A stretch of 64,000 bases of DNA from Scenedesmus sp. ARA3 (Eukaryota; Chlorophyta; Chlorophyceae; Sphaeropleales; Scenedesmaceae). Shown piece after piece: positions 12,364-23,098 of the stretch. Below the pieces are notes generated by a model. That model saw only the letters and a list, made by a program, of their open reading frames with translations, was not told the origin of the DNA and did not search any database. The DNA is taken from the NCBI GenBank assembly GCA_004335835.1, contig RWJK01001840.1, positions 1 through 64,000 of the forward strand, written 5' to 3'. The translations under genes were made by a program, and so were the position numbers. Every line of letters starts with the position of its first letter. Within the stretch, counting starts at the first letter, position 1.

Positions 12364-13441
12364 GGAGCCGCACCTGGCCTGTCTCCTCCAGCTGCTGCAG
12401 CACAGCAGGCCCCAGCCGCTGCAGCACACCCTGCTGCAGCTCATAGCGCGCAGCAAGGTTGACCACGCACGGCACATCATCCCACTGAGCAGCATACAGC
12501 AGCACGTCTGTTGCGCCCTTGCTGTGGCCCAGCATGCATACAACTTGCCGCCCCAGCTGCTGCTCCAAGTGTAGCTTGGCACAGCGCAGCTCCTGCGCCT
12601 CAGACCTGTGTGTGCACGCAGCAAGAAGCGAGTGGCGAGCAGCAAGCAGCAAGCAGCAAAACCTCACTGTCGTAGGCTCATTTGCGGACGCCACTTGGCA
12701 CAGCAGTTGGTGTGCAAGCTGCTGCTGGCGGCAACGCCTGGCGGGTGTCATCAGCGAATGTTCACCACAGCACCTGTGGAGTCACTTTCACACACAATAC
12801 CGGTGATAACAGCGAATTGCATTGCCACTCCACTCCACTGCGACTACACAGTCACAGTGGAGTGCATGTCACACAGTCAGCGAGCCTGCATGAAACATAC
12901 ACTGCAAACTGGCTGCCTCACCCATACTGGCTGTAGCGGAAGGCGCCATCGCTGTCGCTGTTGCTGCTGAAGTCAAACCTGAAGCTGGCCAGCTTGCAGG
13001 AACCACTCCACTACAGCCGTACAACTGCATGCCGCCTCACCTGCACTGCCCGTAGTGGAACTCGCCCTCACTGTCGCCGTTGCCGGAAAAGTCAAATCTG
13101 AAGCTAGCCAGCTTGCAGGAACCACTGCACTACATGTACAAATGCATAATGTCTCACCTGTGCTGCCCATAGCGGAACTCGCCCTCACTGTCACCATTGC
13201 CGCTGAAGTCAAACCTAAAGCTGGCCAGCTTGCAGGAACGGCCAAAAGCAGTCGCCAGCCGCACCAGCAGCTCGCTGTTGCGGCTGGACATGTAGCCATG
13301 GGCGAGGATGACAACAGGCGCTGTGCCTGCTGCTGCTGCTGCTGCTGCTTGATGTGGGGCTTCTGGGTCTGTGAGAGTGCCTACTAGCTTCTCTCCTCTG
13401 TGGTTGAGGAAGTCTATCTGCTGCTCTGGTAGTGCCCGCAT
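11484..13441 (-). CDS. Alpha/beta hydrolase (S33-like esterase/lipase fold)
   Basis: Exons 13441-13158, 12605-12374, 12006-11812 and 11621-11484 give about 282 aa. The start of the fold reads FLNHRGEKLVGTL, then an oxyanion-type HGYMSSRNSELL and FRFDFSGNGDSEG. The nucleophile elbow is LGHSKGA (Ser); the acid is likely the Asp in VHGSADADVPV and the His is in LDGADHCF, giving a complete catalytic triad. Splice phases agree at every junction. The substrate is unknown; plant homologues of this layout are cytosolic or plastid serine hydrolases. The frame stays open upstream to 13615, so a longer N-terminus is possible; 13441 was chosen because conservation starts there. Two decoy copies of the exon 1 end lie in intron 1. 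Confidence 0.87.
12905..13115 (-). repeat. Two decoy copies of hydrolase exon 1 3' edge
   Basis: The segment SCKLASFRFDFSGNGDSEG plus its GTGAG donor is repeated at about 13115-13034 and 12993-12905 downstream of the true exon end at 13158. The farther copy is more diverged (FSSNSDSDGAF). Both keep a usable-looking donor. Confidence 0.88.
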
Positions 13442-13933
13442 GAAAAGTTGCTTGAATCTGCTAGGAAGTGAATGCTGACTGTTATGGGACTGCACTTGTG
13501 GCAGTTGGTGGAGGGTTGGCAGTGCTGGGTGCATACAGCGGCGCTGCAGCCTAGTGTAGCAGCGCCCCTGGGGCAGGTGGTGAGCTGGTGCATGGTGCAC
13601 ATGGCTCGCTGCCATGTTGCAGATAGAAGCAAGTGCAAAGGCGTCAGCAGCTAGAGGCAGTGTCGTGTAAGAATAATAGGTTGTCTGCTGGCAGGAAGAT
13701 GGTCACCCTGCAGCAACAGCAGCAACAAAGTCCTAGACCAGCAGAATTTCGGCAGGCACATGCCACGTCACAAACCCTCGTCCGGGCTACGACTTTGAAA
13801 TGCCCATCCAGCTGTCTGATTTCGTTTTTACATATGTTGAAAGTTCTAGAGCGGAACGAACCCCCATAGTGCGATCTGTGTCGGTATCAGGCACGTTTGA
13901 TTCCCCATCTGTCGACCTGGCAAACCCGGCAGT

Positions 13934-14200
13934 ATGCTGATTACGCGTAAACTATGCAGGTCAAAGAACTCCAGTGTTGTTGCTGCTCACGCTGGTGTCC
14001 CAGTGGCTGGCAACGGCAGTTTTGGAGGGAATAGTAGCAGATGCAGTTGCAGCAGGGCTGTCTTGAAGCACTACCAGAGTGAAAATGTTGCAGAGCTATC
14101 CCACATTGGCTTCAGCACTGCATCACAACAAGTGCAGGCCGATTTTGGTGAACATCTACAACCTAGCAGCGTGGAGAACCGCAGCAGCAGTTCACTGGCA

Positions 14201-14239
<39 letters not shown>

Positions 14240-15132
14240 GCACACCAGAAACATAGCCAAGCTGGGGTGCCTAGGCGACAGCTGCTGCTGCGGAGTACAC
14301 TGACGCCTTTCCTAGTGCAGCTGGTGTTGGGCAGTGACGATGCCACCACCATTGTCAACAGCGTGCTGTCAGCATACGGTGAGCTGGGCTGAGCACATTA
14401 GGGGATTGTGTTGCTAGCAGTGTCGCTTTCTTCATAAATCAAGTATGTGCTGACTTTGAAAAAGCCTGGCACTGTCAAAATTTGCAGATGAACTGAAGTT
14501 GGTAAACGCAAGACAGAGAATGGTGTATGCAAGAATAGCTGACCAGCCCTTTGGGTTGTGGTTGCGGCCGTTCTAGCACCAGCATGCTTCAGGTCTATGC
14601 ACAATGGCAGCAGCCTGGTGTGCCTTCTACAGCACATCTTGCAGCAAAGGCAGCACCCTCCTTCCCAGATTGCTTCGGTCACTTTGTGATGTGCGTGGTA
14701 TCCCTGCAGGCCTGCCCACGCTCAAGGCCTCTGCGGGGTTCAGGGTGTATGACGAGTTTGAGGACGAGTTCTACTTTAAGTACCCCAAGGTGACCATGAT
14801 GAGGCCATGGATACAGTGAAGGCAGCTCTTCTCTGCTGTTCTGTGCTTGGTTCTTGTGATACTTTGTGTTGGGTTTGAGCAGAGAGGGCAGCTTTGTCTG
14901 CCGTCTGCTGCTTGCGCAGTCTGCGCAGGCGCCCATCAGCGCATGGGCAGTAAGTCAGCTGGCCCGACAGCTGGCATGGTGTAACATGGCTTGATGCCTG
15001 GCAGGATTTATGTCTGCAGCCAGGAGGCAGCTCATTATGTGTTAAGCACCTTCCCGCTCAAGCTTCTCTGCAGGCTTGACCAGCAGCAACGCTTGAAGTT
15101 ACGGTGTGTCTAATGCATTGTCAATCCTCCTC

Positions 15133-15167
<35 letters not shown>

Positions 15168-16742
15168 CGTGGGTGAGCAGGCGCAACTCGATGCGCAAGG
15201 GAGTGGTCATCAGCGACTTCCAGGTGCGGGGAGGAGGCGGCAGCAGCAGCAGCAGCAGCACTGTGCAGGGGCAGCACGCTCATCGCTGACTTTCAGACGA
15301 AAAAAGACAGGAGGAAATAGACAGGCGCATCTTCATGGCAGCTGTGCAGCAACAGCAGCTGTTACTCCATGCTTTTTACAGCCCAGCAGTGCAGAGCCCG
15401 CTTTTTCGGCCCTGATCACCCCCATGCATGTCATTCGCTCATCTTGTGACCAAACAACACGCCCTTCTGGCAGACTGCTGACAAGGTGTCAGTTGAGGAG
15501 CTGGAGCTGCGAGGATGGCGACATCGCTGCAGCCCACCAAACCACACCTGATCAACCATGTCAAACCCTTACATTCATATCATTTCCTCTTGTTTGCAGA
15601 CTGCCGACAAGGTGTCAGTTGAGGAGCTAGATCTGCCTGAGGATGACGACATCGCTGCAGCCCACTGAACCATACCTGGTCAACCCTGTCATACCCTTAC
15701 ATTGGTATTGTTTCCTCCTGCTTGCAGACTGCCGACAAGGTGTCAGTCGAGGAGCTGGAGCTGCCTGAGGACGGCGACATCGCGGCAGCAGCAGTGGCCG
15801 CTGCGGTGCTGCCAGGCGGGCGGCGGCTGGTGCAGGACGACGTGCTGAGCCTGCCTGCTGCACGGCTGGTCAAAACACACACGGAGACAATAGACGGCCA
15901 GGTGGGTGACCATGGGATCTCCTGGATTTTCTTGAACGCTGCTGTCTGTCTGTGGTATGCGTAAGCCCGTTCTGTATAACAACAGGTTGGTGCGCAGATA
16001 GTTTTGTGTGTAGTGCATGCGCCTGTCCACAGGAGCTGCTGAACTCGTGTTTCCGTTTGAGACCATCACATGGCGCGAGACACACAGTGCCAACACAACT
16101 ACATGCGCCTGCCTGCGCTTGCAGGAGCTGCGTTATCTAGAGTTCCCTTGTTAGTGGCTGTACAGTTGCCCACTGAGCTGCCCTATTGCCCAAGCATAAA
16201 ATTGAGTCGTTGCATGCGCCTGTCTGCGACTGTAGGAGATGCTGTACCTGGAGTTCCCCTCTGAGACGCTCACTCGCAGCGGCTACAACATCCGGCGCAA
16301 AAACTTTGCTGCGGCGGCTGTCAAGCGGGACAAGCTGTACACCATAGCAGCTAGGTGAGCCGCAGAATGCGTTTCAGGGCACTGCGAGATGAAGAGCTGT
16401 GAATGTGCGTGTCAAGCAAATGCTTTGCCAGCCCTGGGCCAGGCGTGAATGAAGAAGCTGCTGGCCCAGCGTACCACTCTGCTGCAGGTGGAAATGCTTA
16501 ACAAGTGCTGCATGTGTTGGCTGGTGACACTGACATTACCAGTGTCCCCAATAAGCATGTACGAAAACTATCGGGCTAAGACGTTATGAGAGTGGACTCT
16601 TCTGTCATCTACACATATCCTGCTGCTGCCGCTGCTGCTGCTGCCACTGTTGTCTATGCATTGCAGTGCTCGCAGTGACCAGTTCAATGAAGAGAAGAAG
16701 AAGCTGCTGCAACACATTGTGGAATCCTTCAGACTGCGGTGA
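13934..16742 (+). CDS. PsbP-domain thylakoid lumen protein
   Basis: Exons 13934-14378, 14710-14789, 15167-15223, 15728-15901, 16236-16354 and 16667-16742 give about 316 aa in continuous phase. The PsbP fold is seen in GFRVYDEFEDEFYFKYPK, then WVSRRNSMRKGVVISDF, DKVSVEELELPED, a long basic/acidic segment and YLEFPSETLTRSGYNIRRK, ending in KLYTIAASARSDQFNEEKK and a closing helix to FRLR. The N-terminal ~110 residues are Ser-rich and transit-peptide-like, followed by PRRQLLLRSTLTPFLVQLVL (twin Arg at about 114-115 plus a hydrophobic stretch), which suggests Tat delivery to the lumen. PsbP-domain proteins act around photosystem II or other lumenal complexes; which subfamily is unclear. The first exon's start is uncertain because an acceptor-like CAG lies just inside it. 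Confidence 0.83.
15471..15668 (+). repeat. Two decoy copies of PsbP exon 4 5' edge
   Basis: Acceptor plus DKVSVEELEL-like sequence occurs at 15471-15540 and 15597-15668 ahead of the functional exon at 15728. The first copy is frameshifted after GAGCTGCG and the second hits a stop soon after the DDDIAAAH segment. Confidence 0.85.
16021..16149 (+). repeat. Two decoy copies of PsbP exon 5 5' edge
   Basis: Acceptor plus ELLNSCF (about 16021-16064) and ELRYLEFPC-stop (about 16102-16149) precede the functional EMLYLEFPSE exon at 16236. Each retains a CAG acceptor with its upstream pyrimidine-rich context. Confidence 0.78.
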
Positions 16743-17227
16743 TGACCATTGCAGCCGTTAGAGAGCCGCATGGCAGCAGCGTTGGACAGTACCCAAGATC
16801 AGCATTTAATCCTGCAGCTGCAGAAGCATGCGTTACAGGTGCAGTATGTGGTTTCCACTGAAGTTGGCCACTGTTGCAGCTGCAATGCTGTGTATAGGCT
16901 GGAGTTGGTCGCGGTCAGCCGGGCAGTACTGCTGTACAGTACATGTGCACCTAGTGCAGTGCTGCGTACAGGCCGACCAGCAGTATGGTGTGCCTGCACT
17001 GCTATCAAAGGGTCGATTTGAGTTACATTAAATGGATTGACTGTTTTGACCGTTTCCAGGCCCAAATATGCCGCAGCGGAAGTACATCGGTAACCACCGG
17101 GGCATCCGCGTCATTACTTTGCAGAGTGCGTCAGATGCTGCCGGCGACCACAACCACCACTCGTTCTTCCTTCATAAACAGTTGCACAACAGAAGCTGAC
17201 CACGATTGGTCGTCGACGCCTGTGAAC

Positions 17228-17238
17228 ACATAAAAAAC
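17228..17238 (+). promoter_or_regulatory. A/T-rich TATA-like element before the ABM gene
   Basis: ACATAAAAAAC ends 36 nt upstream of the ATG at 17275. It is the only clear A/T-rich run in the immediate upstream sequence. If it is the TATA element, the leader is very short. Confidence 0.35.
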
Positions 17239-17274
17239 AGACGACTCCACGACCCGATCATCGACAGTTTCGAG

Positions 17275-18051
17275 ATGCGTGCTGCAGTTGTGGTTGCACT
17301 GCTGCTGGCAGCTCTGGCCGTGGCCAGCGCAGCCCGTGTGCCTGATGGCGACTTGATGGATATCAAGGACACCATCAGCGACACTGCCAGCTTCCAGGTG
17401 GGTGGAAGCTGGTTGCTGCTGTCGCTGCTCCTAGGTTTCCAGCTGCAGGGCCATGTGCATTAGCCACAGTTTCGAGCAGAACATGGCCGGAAGTGGATGC
17501 ATCAGGGTGGATGAAGCGATTTGTTTGTGTGCAATGCGGTGCATGCTAGGTATGTGCTGTGCAGCAGACCAGAACAAGCCTACGATCTGCATGATCTGCC
17601 TGCTGCCACGCTCTGCAAGCTTGCTGTGATGTGCATGCATTTCTGGGCAAGCTGCGAATTCTGCTGTGGCCAAGGCCCCACAATAGTTTTCATAGCCCTG
17701 CCTGTTTGTAGCAATGGTATCTTGTGCTGCATGCTGCTGGCCTGCAAGCAGCAACATCAGACCTGCATGGCGCATGCAGGCGGTTGGTAGCAAAGCGTGT
17801 CCTCTACAGGCTGTACTGCTACCAAACACGCCAGCCTGCTGCATGCATTGCACTGCCAAACCAACATGCCAATGCACTAGTCTGCAAGTGCATTTACATT
17901 TACATCGACTGCGCACTGCATGCCACGTACTCTTGCTGTGCATTGAGCCAACTGGCTGCCAGACTGTCCTGTGCTAGGTCCCCTCCGGCTGGTTCACCCA
18001 TCCATGCCCAGCATCACAAGCAACCCTGTCGTGCTGGGCCATCCGACCAGC

Positions 18052-18146
<95 letters not shown>

Positions 18147-20033
18147 GCACCTGTTGTATCTTGCTGCAGCGTTGGCTGGGCCTCGCATAAGGACAAGAAG
18201 GACAAGCCCTGCACCCACTCCCTCTGCCTCTTGACTGCCATGCACACTGCATTATGCGCAGACTCTTTCTTCTAACCTGCTGCTGCTGCGGCGGCGGTTC
18301 CTGCCTCTAATGCCACAGTGCTGGCTGGGCCTGGCGCGCAAGGACAAGGGGGACAAGCCTGCCCCCCATGCCTCTCAATGCCATGCACATTGCATCATGC
18401 CCAGACTTCTGCCGACCTCCCAACCTGCTGCTGCTGCTGCTGCTGCTGCTGCCCACTGCTGCTGCAGCGCTGGCTGGGCCTGGCGCGCAAGGGCAAGGGA
18501 GACAAGCCTGCCTACGCGGCCTTCAAGTACTACGTGCAGCCCCAGCACAAGGAGGTGAGGCGTGAGTTTATAACAACCTATATTCTCAAAACATGCTGCT
18601 TGCTGCTGTTGACCACACGGCCTCAAGTACTATGTGCAGGCCCAGCACAAGGAGGTGAGCCGAGACACGGTGCATTTGCAGGAAGATGGGCTGTGTTGCC
18701 GCTGCTGCTGCCGCTAGTGCTGCTGCTGCTGTGAAGCCTTGCACAGCCTGCTGGTTGACCAACACATCGCGTAAGCTTTTTCCTCGCTCAATGTGGTCCT
18801 TTGTTCAAAAGTAAAGCATGGTAAGAGCAAGGCGATGCATGCCCAGGCATTTCAAGGGATGTGTGTACTGGCTCTGCTGCTTTGAGTGGAGTATGTCACA
18901 GAACGCTTCGCGTATCATCGTTAGCATTGCTAGTAATTGCTTTTATCGCTGCAGACTTCTCATCGTTGGCATCTACCTGCTGCTTCTGCTGCTGCTCCTC
19001 CGCTGCTTATGTGCAGGACTTTGTGGAGGCGTGGCGCAAGATGGAGGAGTCTACCAAGGAAGAGAAGGGCCGGCGCATGTATGACCTGAAGAAGCCTATA
19101 AGGTTTAACAACTTGCTCCTGCCGCTGCTCCTGCCGCTATCATCTGCAGGACTTTGTGGAGGCGTGGCGCAAGATGGAGGAGTCCACCAAGGAGGAGAAG
19201 GGCGTAAAGATCTACGACCTGAAGAAGCCCCTGACCGACAACCTGCTGTGGGTGGGCTACGGCGAGTGGGAGACCATGCGGTGAGGCAAATGATGATGTT
19301 ACATAAATGTTACAGATCTATTAGTATATGTTACACATGCACCTGGCTGACAACCTGCTGTGGGTTGGCTACGGTGAGTGAAGAGACCATGCGGTGAGCG
19401 GCAATGGGGTGTGATACCATCAACAAATATGTTTGTCAGGTTGACTAGTGCTTGTTGCTGTGCACACACCTAGCAACAGACCACACAGTGCAACCATTGT
19501 CCTTGCATTTGTGTGTTCGTGCAGCTGGTGCATCTGGGCTAGCTGCTAGGTTGGACTGCTGGCTGGCACGCTGTGAGAGGCACAACTGCCGCCACTGCAG
19601 ACATCCAACAGACCAGCTTGCGGTCTGCACTGCTGAAGCATGGTGTTAGAAATTTGCATTACCACGGAGTGCCATGCCCGACACCCCATACAACTGCTCT
19701 GTGTGACTCGGGCATGGCGCACCTTGGTAGTGGCAGTGGCACGGAGCATGTTCCCGAGGCGTGTATGATCTCGACTGTGTCACTGCTGACGCCAGATTGC
19801 TGCCGCTGCGGCTGCCGCTGTTGCTGCTGCCGCTGCCGCCGCTGCTGCTGCTGCCACCCAGCGACTACCAGGAGCACTTTGTGTCTGACTTTGTTCAGGA
19901 GTTCCTGGACATCCCTGCCTATCTTGCTGCTGCCGCTACTGCTGCTGCTGCCACCACGCAGTGACTACCTGGAGCACATTGAGTCCTGACTATGTGCAGG
20001 AGTTCCTGGACACCCTGGCTGAACCAACACATC

Positions 20034-20092
<59 letters not shown>

Positions 20093-20142
20093 NNNNNNNN
20101 NNNNNNNNNNNNNNNNNNNNNNNNNNNNNNNNNNNNNNNNNN

Positions 20143-20201
<59 letters not shown>

Positions 20202-23016
20202 GCAGTGACTACCTGGAGCACTTTGAGTCCGACTATGTTCAGGAGTTCCTGGACACCCTGGCTGAGCATGATGTGCCCTGGAGCATCACCCCCCTGTACA
20301 AGCCTGACGTGGCTGAGCTGGTGAGGGGCTTGGCATACCAATTGCTGTCTTGCATGCGACACACGGTTGTAGATTAGCACTGGCTGAGCATGATGTGCCC
20401 TGGAGCATCACCCCTCTTTACAAGCCTGATGTTGCTGAGCTGGTAAGCACTTTTCAGGTTGCTGCTGCTTGCTGTGTCCACACAGTTGTAAGCTAAAGCT
20501 GGCTGTGCACAAGATGCCCTGGTTGGTTGTCCCTCTCTACAAGCCTGGCGCGGCTAACCTGGTGAGAGGATTGGCACACCAGCTTCACAGGTCCCCACAC
20601 AACTGTATACTGACGCGTGGCTGAGCTCCACTGTCACCTTCCAGATTGACAAGCAGCAGTGCACACAGCATGGTGCCGCATGGCATCACCAACATGTTGC
20701 CAACAGCGCATCTGACCTTGGCTTACCTTGTTGCTACTGCTACTGCCGCTTTCACCCCTGCTGCTGCATCTGCACCCCCAGCACTCATCCAACAAGGGCA
20801 AGACTGACAAGCAGCAGGCGCACGTGCTCATCCGCTACACTGTGCCCCCCAGCAAGCAGGAGGCCTTCAAGGACGCATGGAACGAGGCAGAGAAGGGCAC
20901 AGAGGGAGAGAAGGGTGGGTGTATCAGCGTATGCTTTGGAGTTGTTGCCTTGCGGCACGTCAGTTGATGACACCATGTGCTAGCACTTGGGTGCTAGCAC
21001 TCAGGTCACAGCTCCGCAGCATTACTCTCCACAAGTATGTTGTGTTTTCAGCCGTAATTAATTGCATTGGTTTGCAATCCGCTGACTACAGTTGCTACTT
21101 CTTGTGCCTGTCATACTGCTGTTTGCTTCATGCTGGTTTGCTGACTGTGCAGGTGCCCACATCTACAGCCTGCGCAAGGTGCTGGGTCAAACACGATGAA
21201 TTGTGTTTTTCTGTGTCGCCGGTGTTGTCTCATGTCTTAATGCTGGCTTGCTGCTGGCTGCTTGTTGTGCAGGTGCCCACATCTACAGCCTGCGCAAGGT
21301 GCTGGGCGACAACATGCACTTCATTGCCTATGGCACATGGGAGACCATGCAGGACTACGAGGAGCACTTCAAGTGAGGGCTTATTGATGCTGTTGTGAAA
21401 GTGTCGATGATTGTAAGAGAGTGTGCATGATGCTGTATACTTTGTGGTATCACGCAAATGGCACCTGGGAGTCGATGGAGGACGAGGTGCACTTGGCAAG
21501 TGAGGGCTTTGTGTTGGGGTTTTGGGCAGGGTTGAGTGCAGGGTACAGGGTTGTGGCTCAGTGATAGGTGCATGGTTTGGGCTGTGAAGCAGCAGAGGGG
21601 GACAACGTGCACTGTATTGCGTACGGCACCTTGCGAAGTGCGGCCCGTAGTCCTCCATTGCTTTTGTATCGCACACGGCACGGAAACTATGGAGGACTAC
21701 GAGGAGCACTTCAAGTGAGAATTCCGGTAGAAGAGGTTGACTACAGGTTTTGTGGTGTAGATATAGTCCGTGGCAGTTTTGTGTTGAAGTAGCAGAGGCC
21801 AATCACGGCGATGCCACTTTGCACTGCAATTGAGAGAGAACAGCAGGCCACAAGGATTGTTTCAGATGATGGGGGTGCATCTAGTATAAGAATAACTGTG
21901 CTGCCAGCTCCTTGACACCCATTACCATGCCAGCAAATGGCAGCAGGTGCAGCACCTCATTGCCATGTGCTCCCACAAATGTCAAGGGTGCAATAATAAG
22001 GGCCGCTACAGCCGTGGTGATGGTTGCGTTGGTGTTTTGGTTGCCTGGCTGCCAGCGTCACTTTCTGGATGCAGCAGAGCGGTTGATGCACCTGCAGAGT
22101 TGCATTGAGAAAGCAGATCTCGATGCAGGTTCAGACTTCTCCAGCGCATCTCTGGGGGTGCACTAAACTGTGGTGCATGCGCACGCATGCGGCTGCATGC
22201 GTTTTTTGTTTGTTGTGGTCTGGAGAAGGTGATGCACATCTTGCAGCTGCCCCGCGTTGTTGGACAGCCAGCAGACTAACTGATGTCAAACTAGTCCTCA
22301 TGTCACCGAGGGCCGCAAACACCGCAGCCATCAGTTCTCTGTTGCTGTCCATACCTTCCCTAAAGCGTAATGGTCGATGTTGGGATTACTTGGGAGGTGG
22401 TATTGTTGGGGCTGGGCTGCAAACATGGCTGCAACTTCTGGTTTGAGAAAGAAGTTGTTATGACACATTTGGCAGCAGCATGCCGACCTCGCGGCCATAG
22501 CCGCCATCTTCACATCACTATGCTGGCTGCAACGCAACACCGCCTGTGTGTATGCACACACGCATATCTCTGAAGCAGCTGCTCAACTCACACAGCTGTA
22601 GTGTGGTGCTGCTGCTGCTGCTGCTGCTGCTGCCACACTGCTGCCATACTGCTGTTACTGCTGCTGCTGCTGCAGGCTGGCCACGTGAAGTAGTCGTGCA
22701 AGGCGCTACATGAGCACGACATCATCTGGCAGCTGCCTGCCACCTGACACACTTCCGACTTGCTGGTGCCGCTGCTGCTGTTACTTTTTGCTGCAGGTCT
22801 GGCCATAAGAAGCAGCTGCGCAAGGACCTGGACGAGCATGACATCATCTGGCAGCTGCTGGCTAAGTGCTCACCCCAACTTGCTGCTGCTGCTGCTGCTG
22901 TCATCTTGATGTCTGACAGGTCTGGCCATGTGAAGCAGCTGCGCAAGGCCCTGGACGAGCACGACATCATCTGGCAGCTGTCCCCCGTCATCAAGGTTGG
23001 CGACCAGCCCGAGTAA
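17275..23016 (+). CDS. Secreted protein with two ABM-like (dimeric alpha/beta barrel) domains
   Basis: Seven exons: 17275-17397, 18468-18554, 19150-19280, 20206-20320, 20782-20914, 21273-21372 and 22920-23016; about 261 aa with consistent phase throughout. Residues 1-20 are a signal peptide (VVVALLLAALAVASA). Two repeats of an antibiotic-biosynthesis-monooxygenase-type ferredoxin-like fold follow. Repeat 1 runs from AFKYYVQPQHKEDFVEAW through KIYDLKKPLTDNLLWVGYGE to LAEHDVPWSITPLYK. Repeat 2 runs from HVLIRYTVPPSKQEAFKDAW through HIYSLRKVLGDNMHFIAYGT to DEHDIIWQLSPVIK. The family includes cofactor-free oxygenases and haem-degrading enzymes, but the activity here is unknown. The 5.7-kb gene is mostly intron because almost every exon has one to four decoy edge copies. 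Confidence 0.82.
18053..18144 (+). repeat. (CTG)~30 microsatellite in intron 1
   Basis: Near-perfect sense-strand CTG tract of about 92 nt, followed by a TTGCTGCAG acceptor that leads into a decoy exon copy. Confidence 0.95.
18160..18372 (+). repeat. Two decoy copies of ABM exon 2 5' edge
   Basis: Acceptor plus WLGLA-stop at about 18168 (a small deletion creates TAA), and acceptor plus WLGLARKDKGDKPA at about 18317. The functional exon is 18468-18554. Confidence 0.85.
18616..18660 (+). repeat. Decoy copy of ABM exon 2 3' edge
   Basis: Repeats GLKYYVQAQHKE with a GTGAGC donor about 60 nt after the functional donor at 18555. Confidence 0.82.
19011..19110 (+). repeat. Decoy copy of ABM exon 3 5' part
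   Basis: A near-complete copy of DFVEAWRKMEESTKEEKG plus MYDLKKPI, with its own acceptor and a weak GTTTAA donor. It is the best candidate for an alternative exon in this gene; the model uses 19150-19280 because that copy continues into the conserved strand. Confidence 0.82.
19347..19398 (+). repeat. Decoy copy of ABM exon 3 3' edge
   Basis: Repeats NLLWVGYGE, then an in-frame TGA, ETMR-like sequence and a GTGAGC donor. Confidence 0.8.
19853..20030 (+). repeat. Two decoy copies of ABM exon 4 5' edge
   Basis: DYQEHFVSDFVQEFLDIP at about 19860 and DYLEHIES followed by a shifted frame at about 19962. Both follow CAG acceptors. The functional copy starts at 20206. Confidence 0.85.
20035..20200 (+). 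repeat. (CTG)n tract with 50-N assembly gap (20093-20142)
   Basis: Pure CTG flanks both sides of exactly 50 N. The true repeat length is unknown. It ends six bases before the functional exon 4, whose acceptor is CTGTGCAG. Confidence 0.97.
20378..20570 (+). repeat. Two decoy copies of ABM exon 4 3' edge
   Basis: Copies of AEHDVPWSITPLYKPDVAEL with donors at about 20378-20447 (near identical) and 20497-20570 (diverged; AVHKMPWLVVPLYKPG). Confidence 0.87.
21146..21186 (+). repeat. Decoy copy of ABM exon 6 5' edge
   Basis: GTGCAG acceptor plus AHIYSLRKVLG repeated about 120 nt ahead of the functional acceptor at 21272. Confidence 0.87.
21448..21722 (+). repeat. Decoy copies of ABM exon 6 3' edge
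   Basis: Copies of GTWETMQDYEEHFK plus donor at about 21455-21505 (GTWESMEDEVH) and, rearranged, at about 21605-21722 ending MEDYEEHFK with a GTGAGA donor. Confidence 0.8.
22672..22865 (+). repeat. Two decoy copies of ABM exon 7 5' edge
   Basis: GHVK-stop-SCKALHEHDIIWQL at about 22677 and SGHKKQLRKDLDEHDIIWQL at about 22797, each with a TGCAG acceptor, before the functional terminal exon at 22920. Confidence 0.87.
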
Positions 23017-23041
23017 ACGTCCAATCCATTCTCGCTGCATC

Positions 23042-23098
23042 AGACAGGTGCTGCAAGGCGCGGCCCTTGAGCTGGCCAAGATGGGCGACCAGCCCCAA
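23042..23098 (+). repeat. Copy of the ABM gene's terminal segment
   Basis: A degraded repeat of the KxGDQP end (LAKMGDQPQ in one frame) lies just after the stop codon, in the 3' untranslated region. Confidence 0.6.

Noticed and set aside
18053..18144. CRISPR-like or other spaced repeat array
   Set aside because: The repeats here are contiguous triplets or directly tandem exon edges. There are no uniform repeat-spacer units, and the genome is eukaryotic.
17724..18275. Open frames of poly-Leu, poly-Cys and poly-Ala around 18.05 kb
   Set aside because: Pure translation of the intronic CTG microsatellite in all frames.
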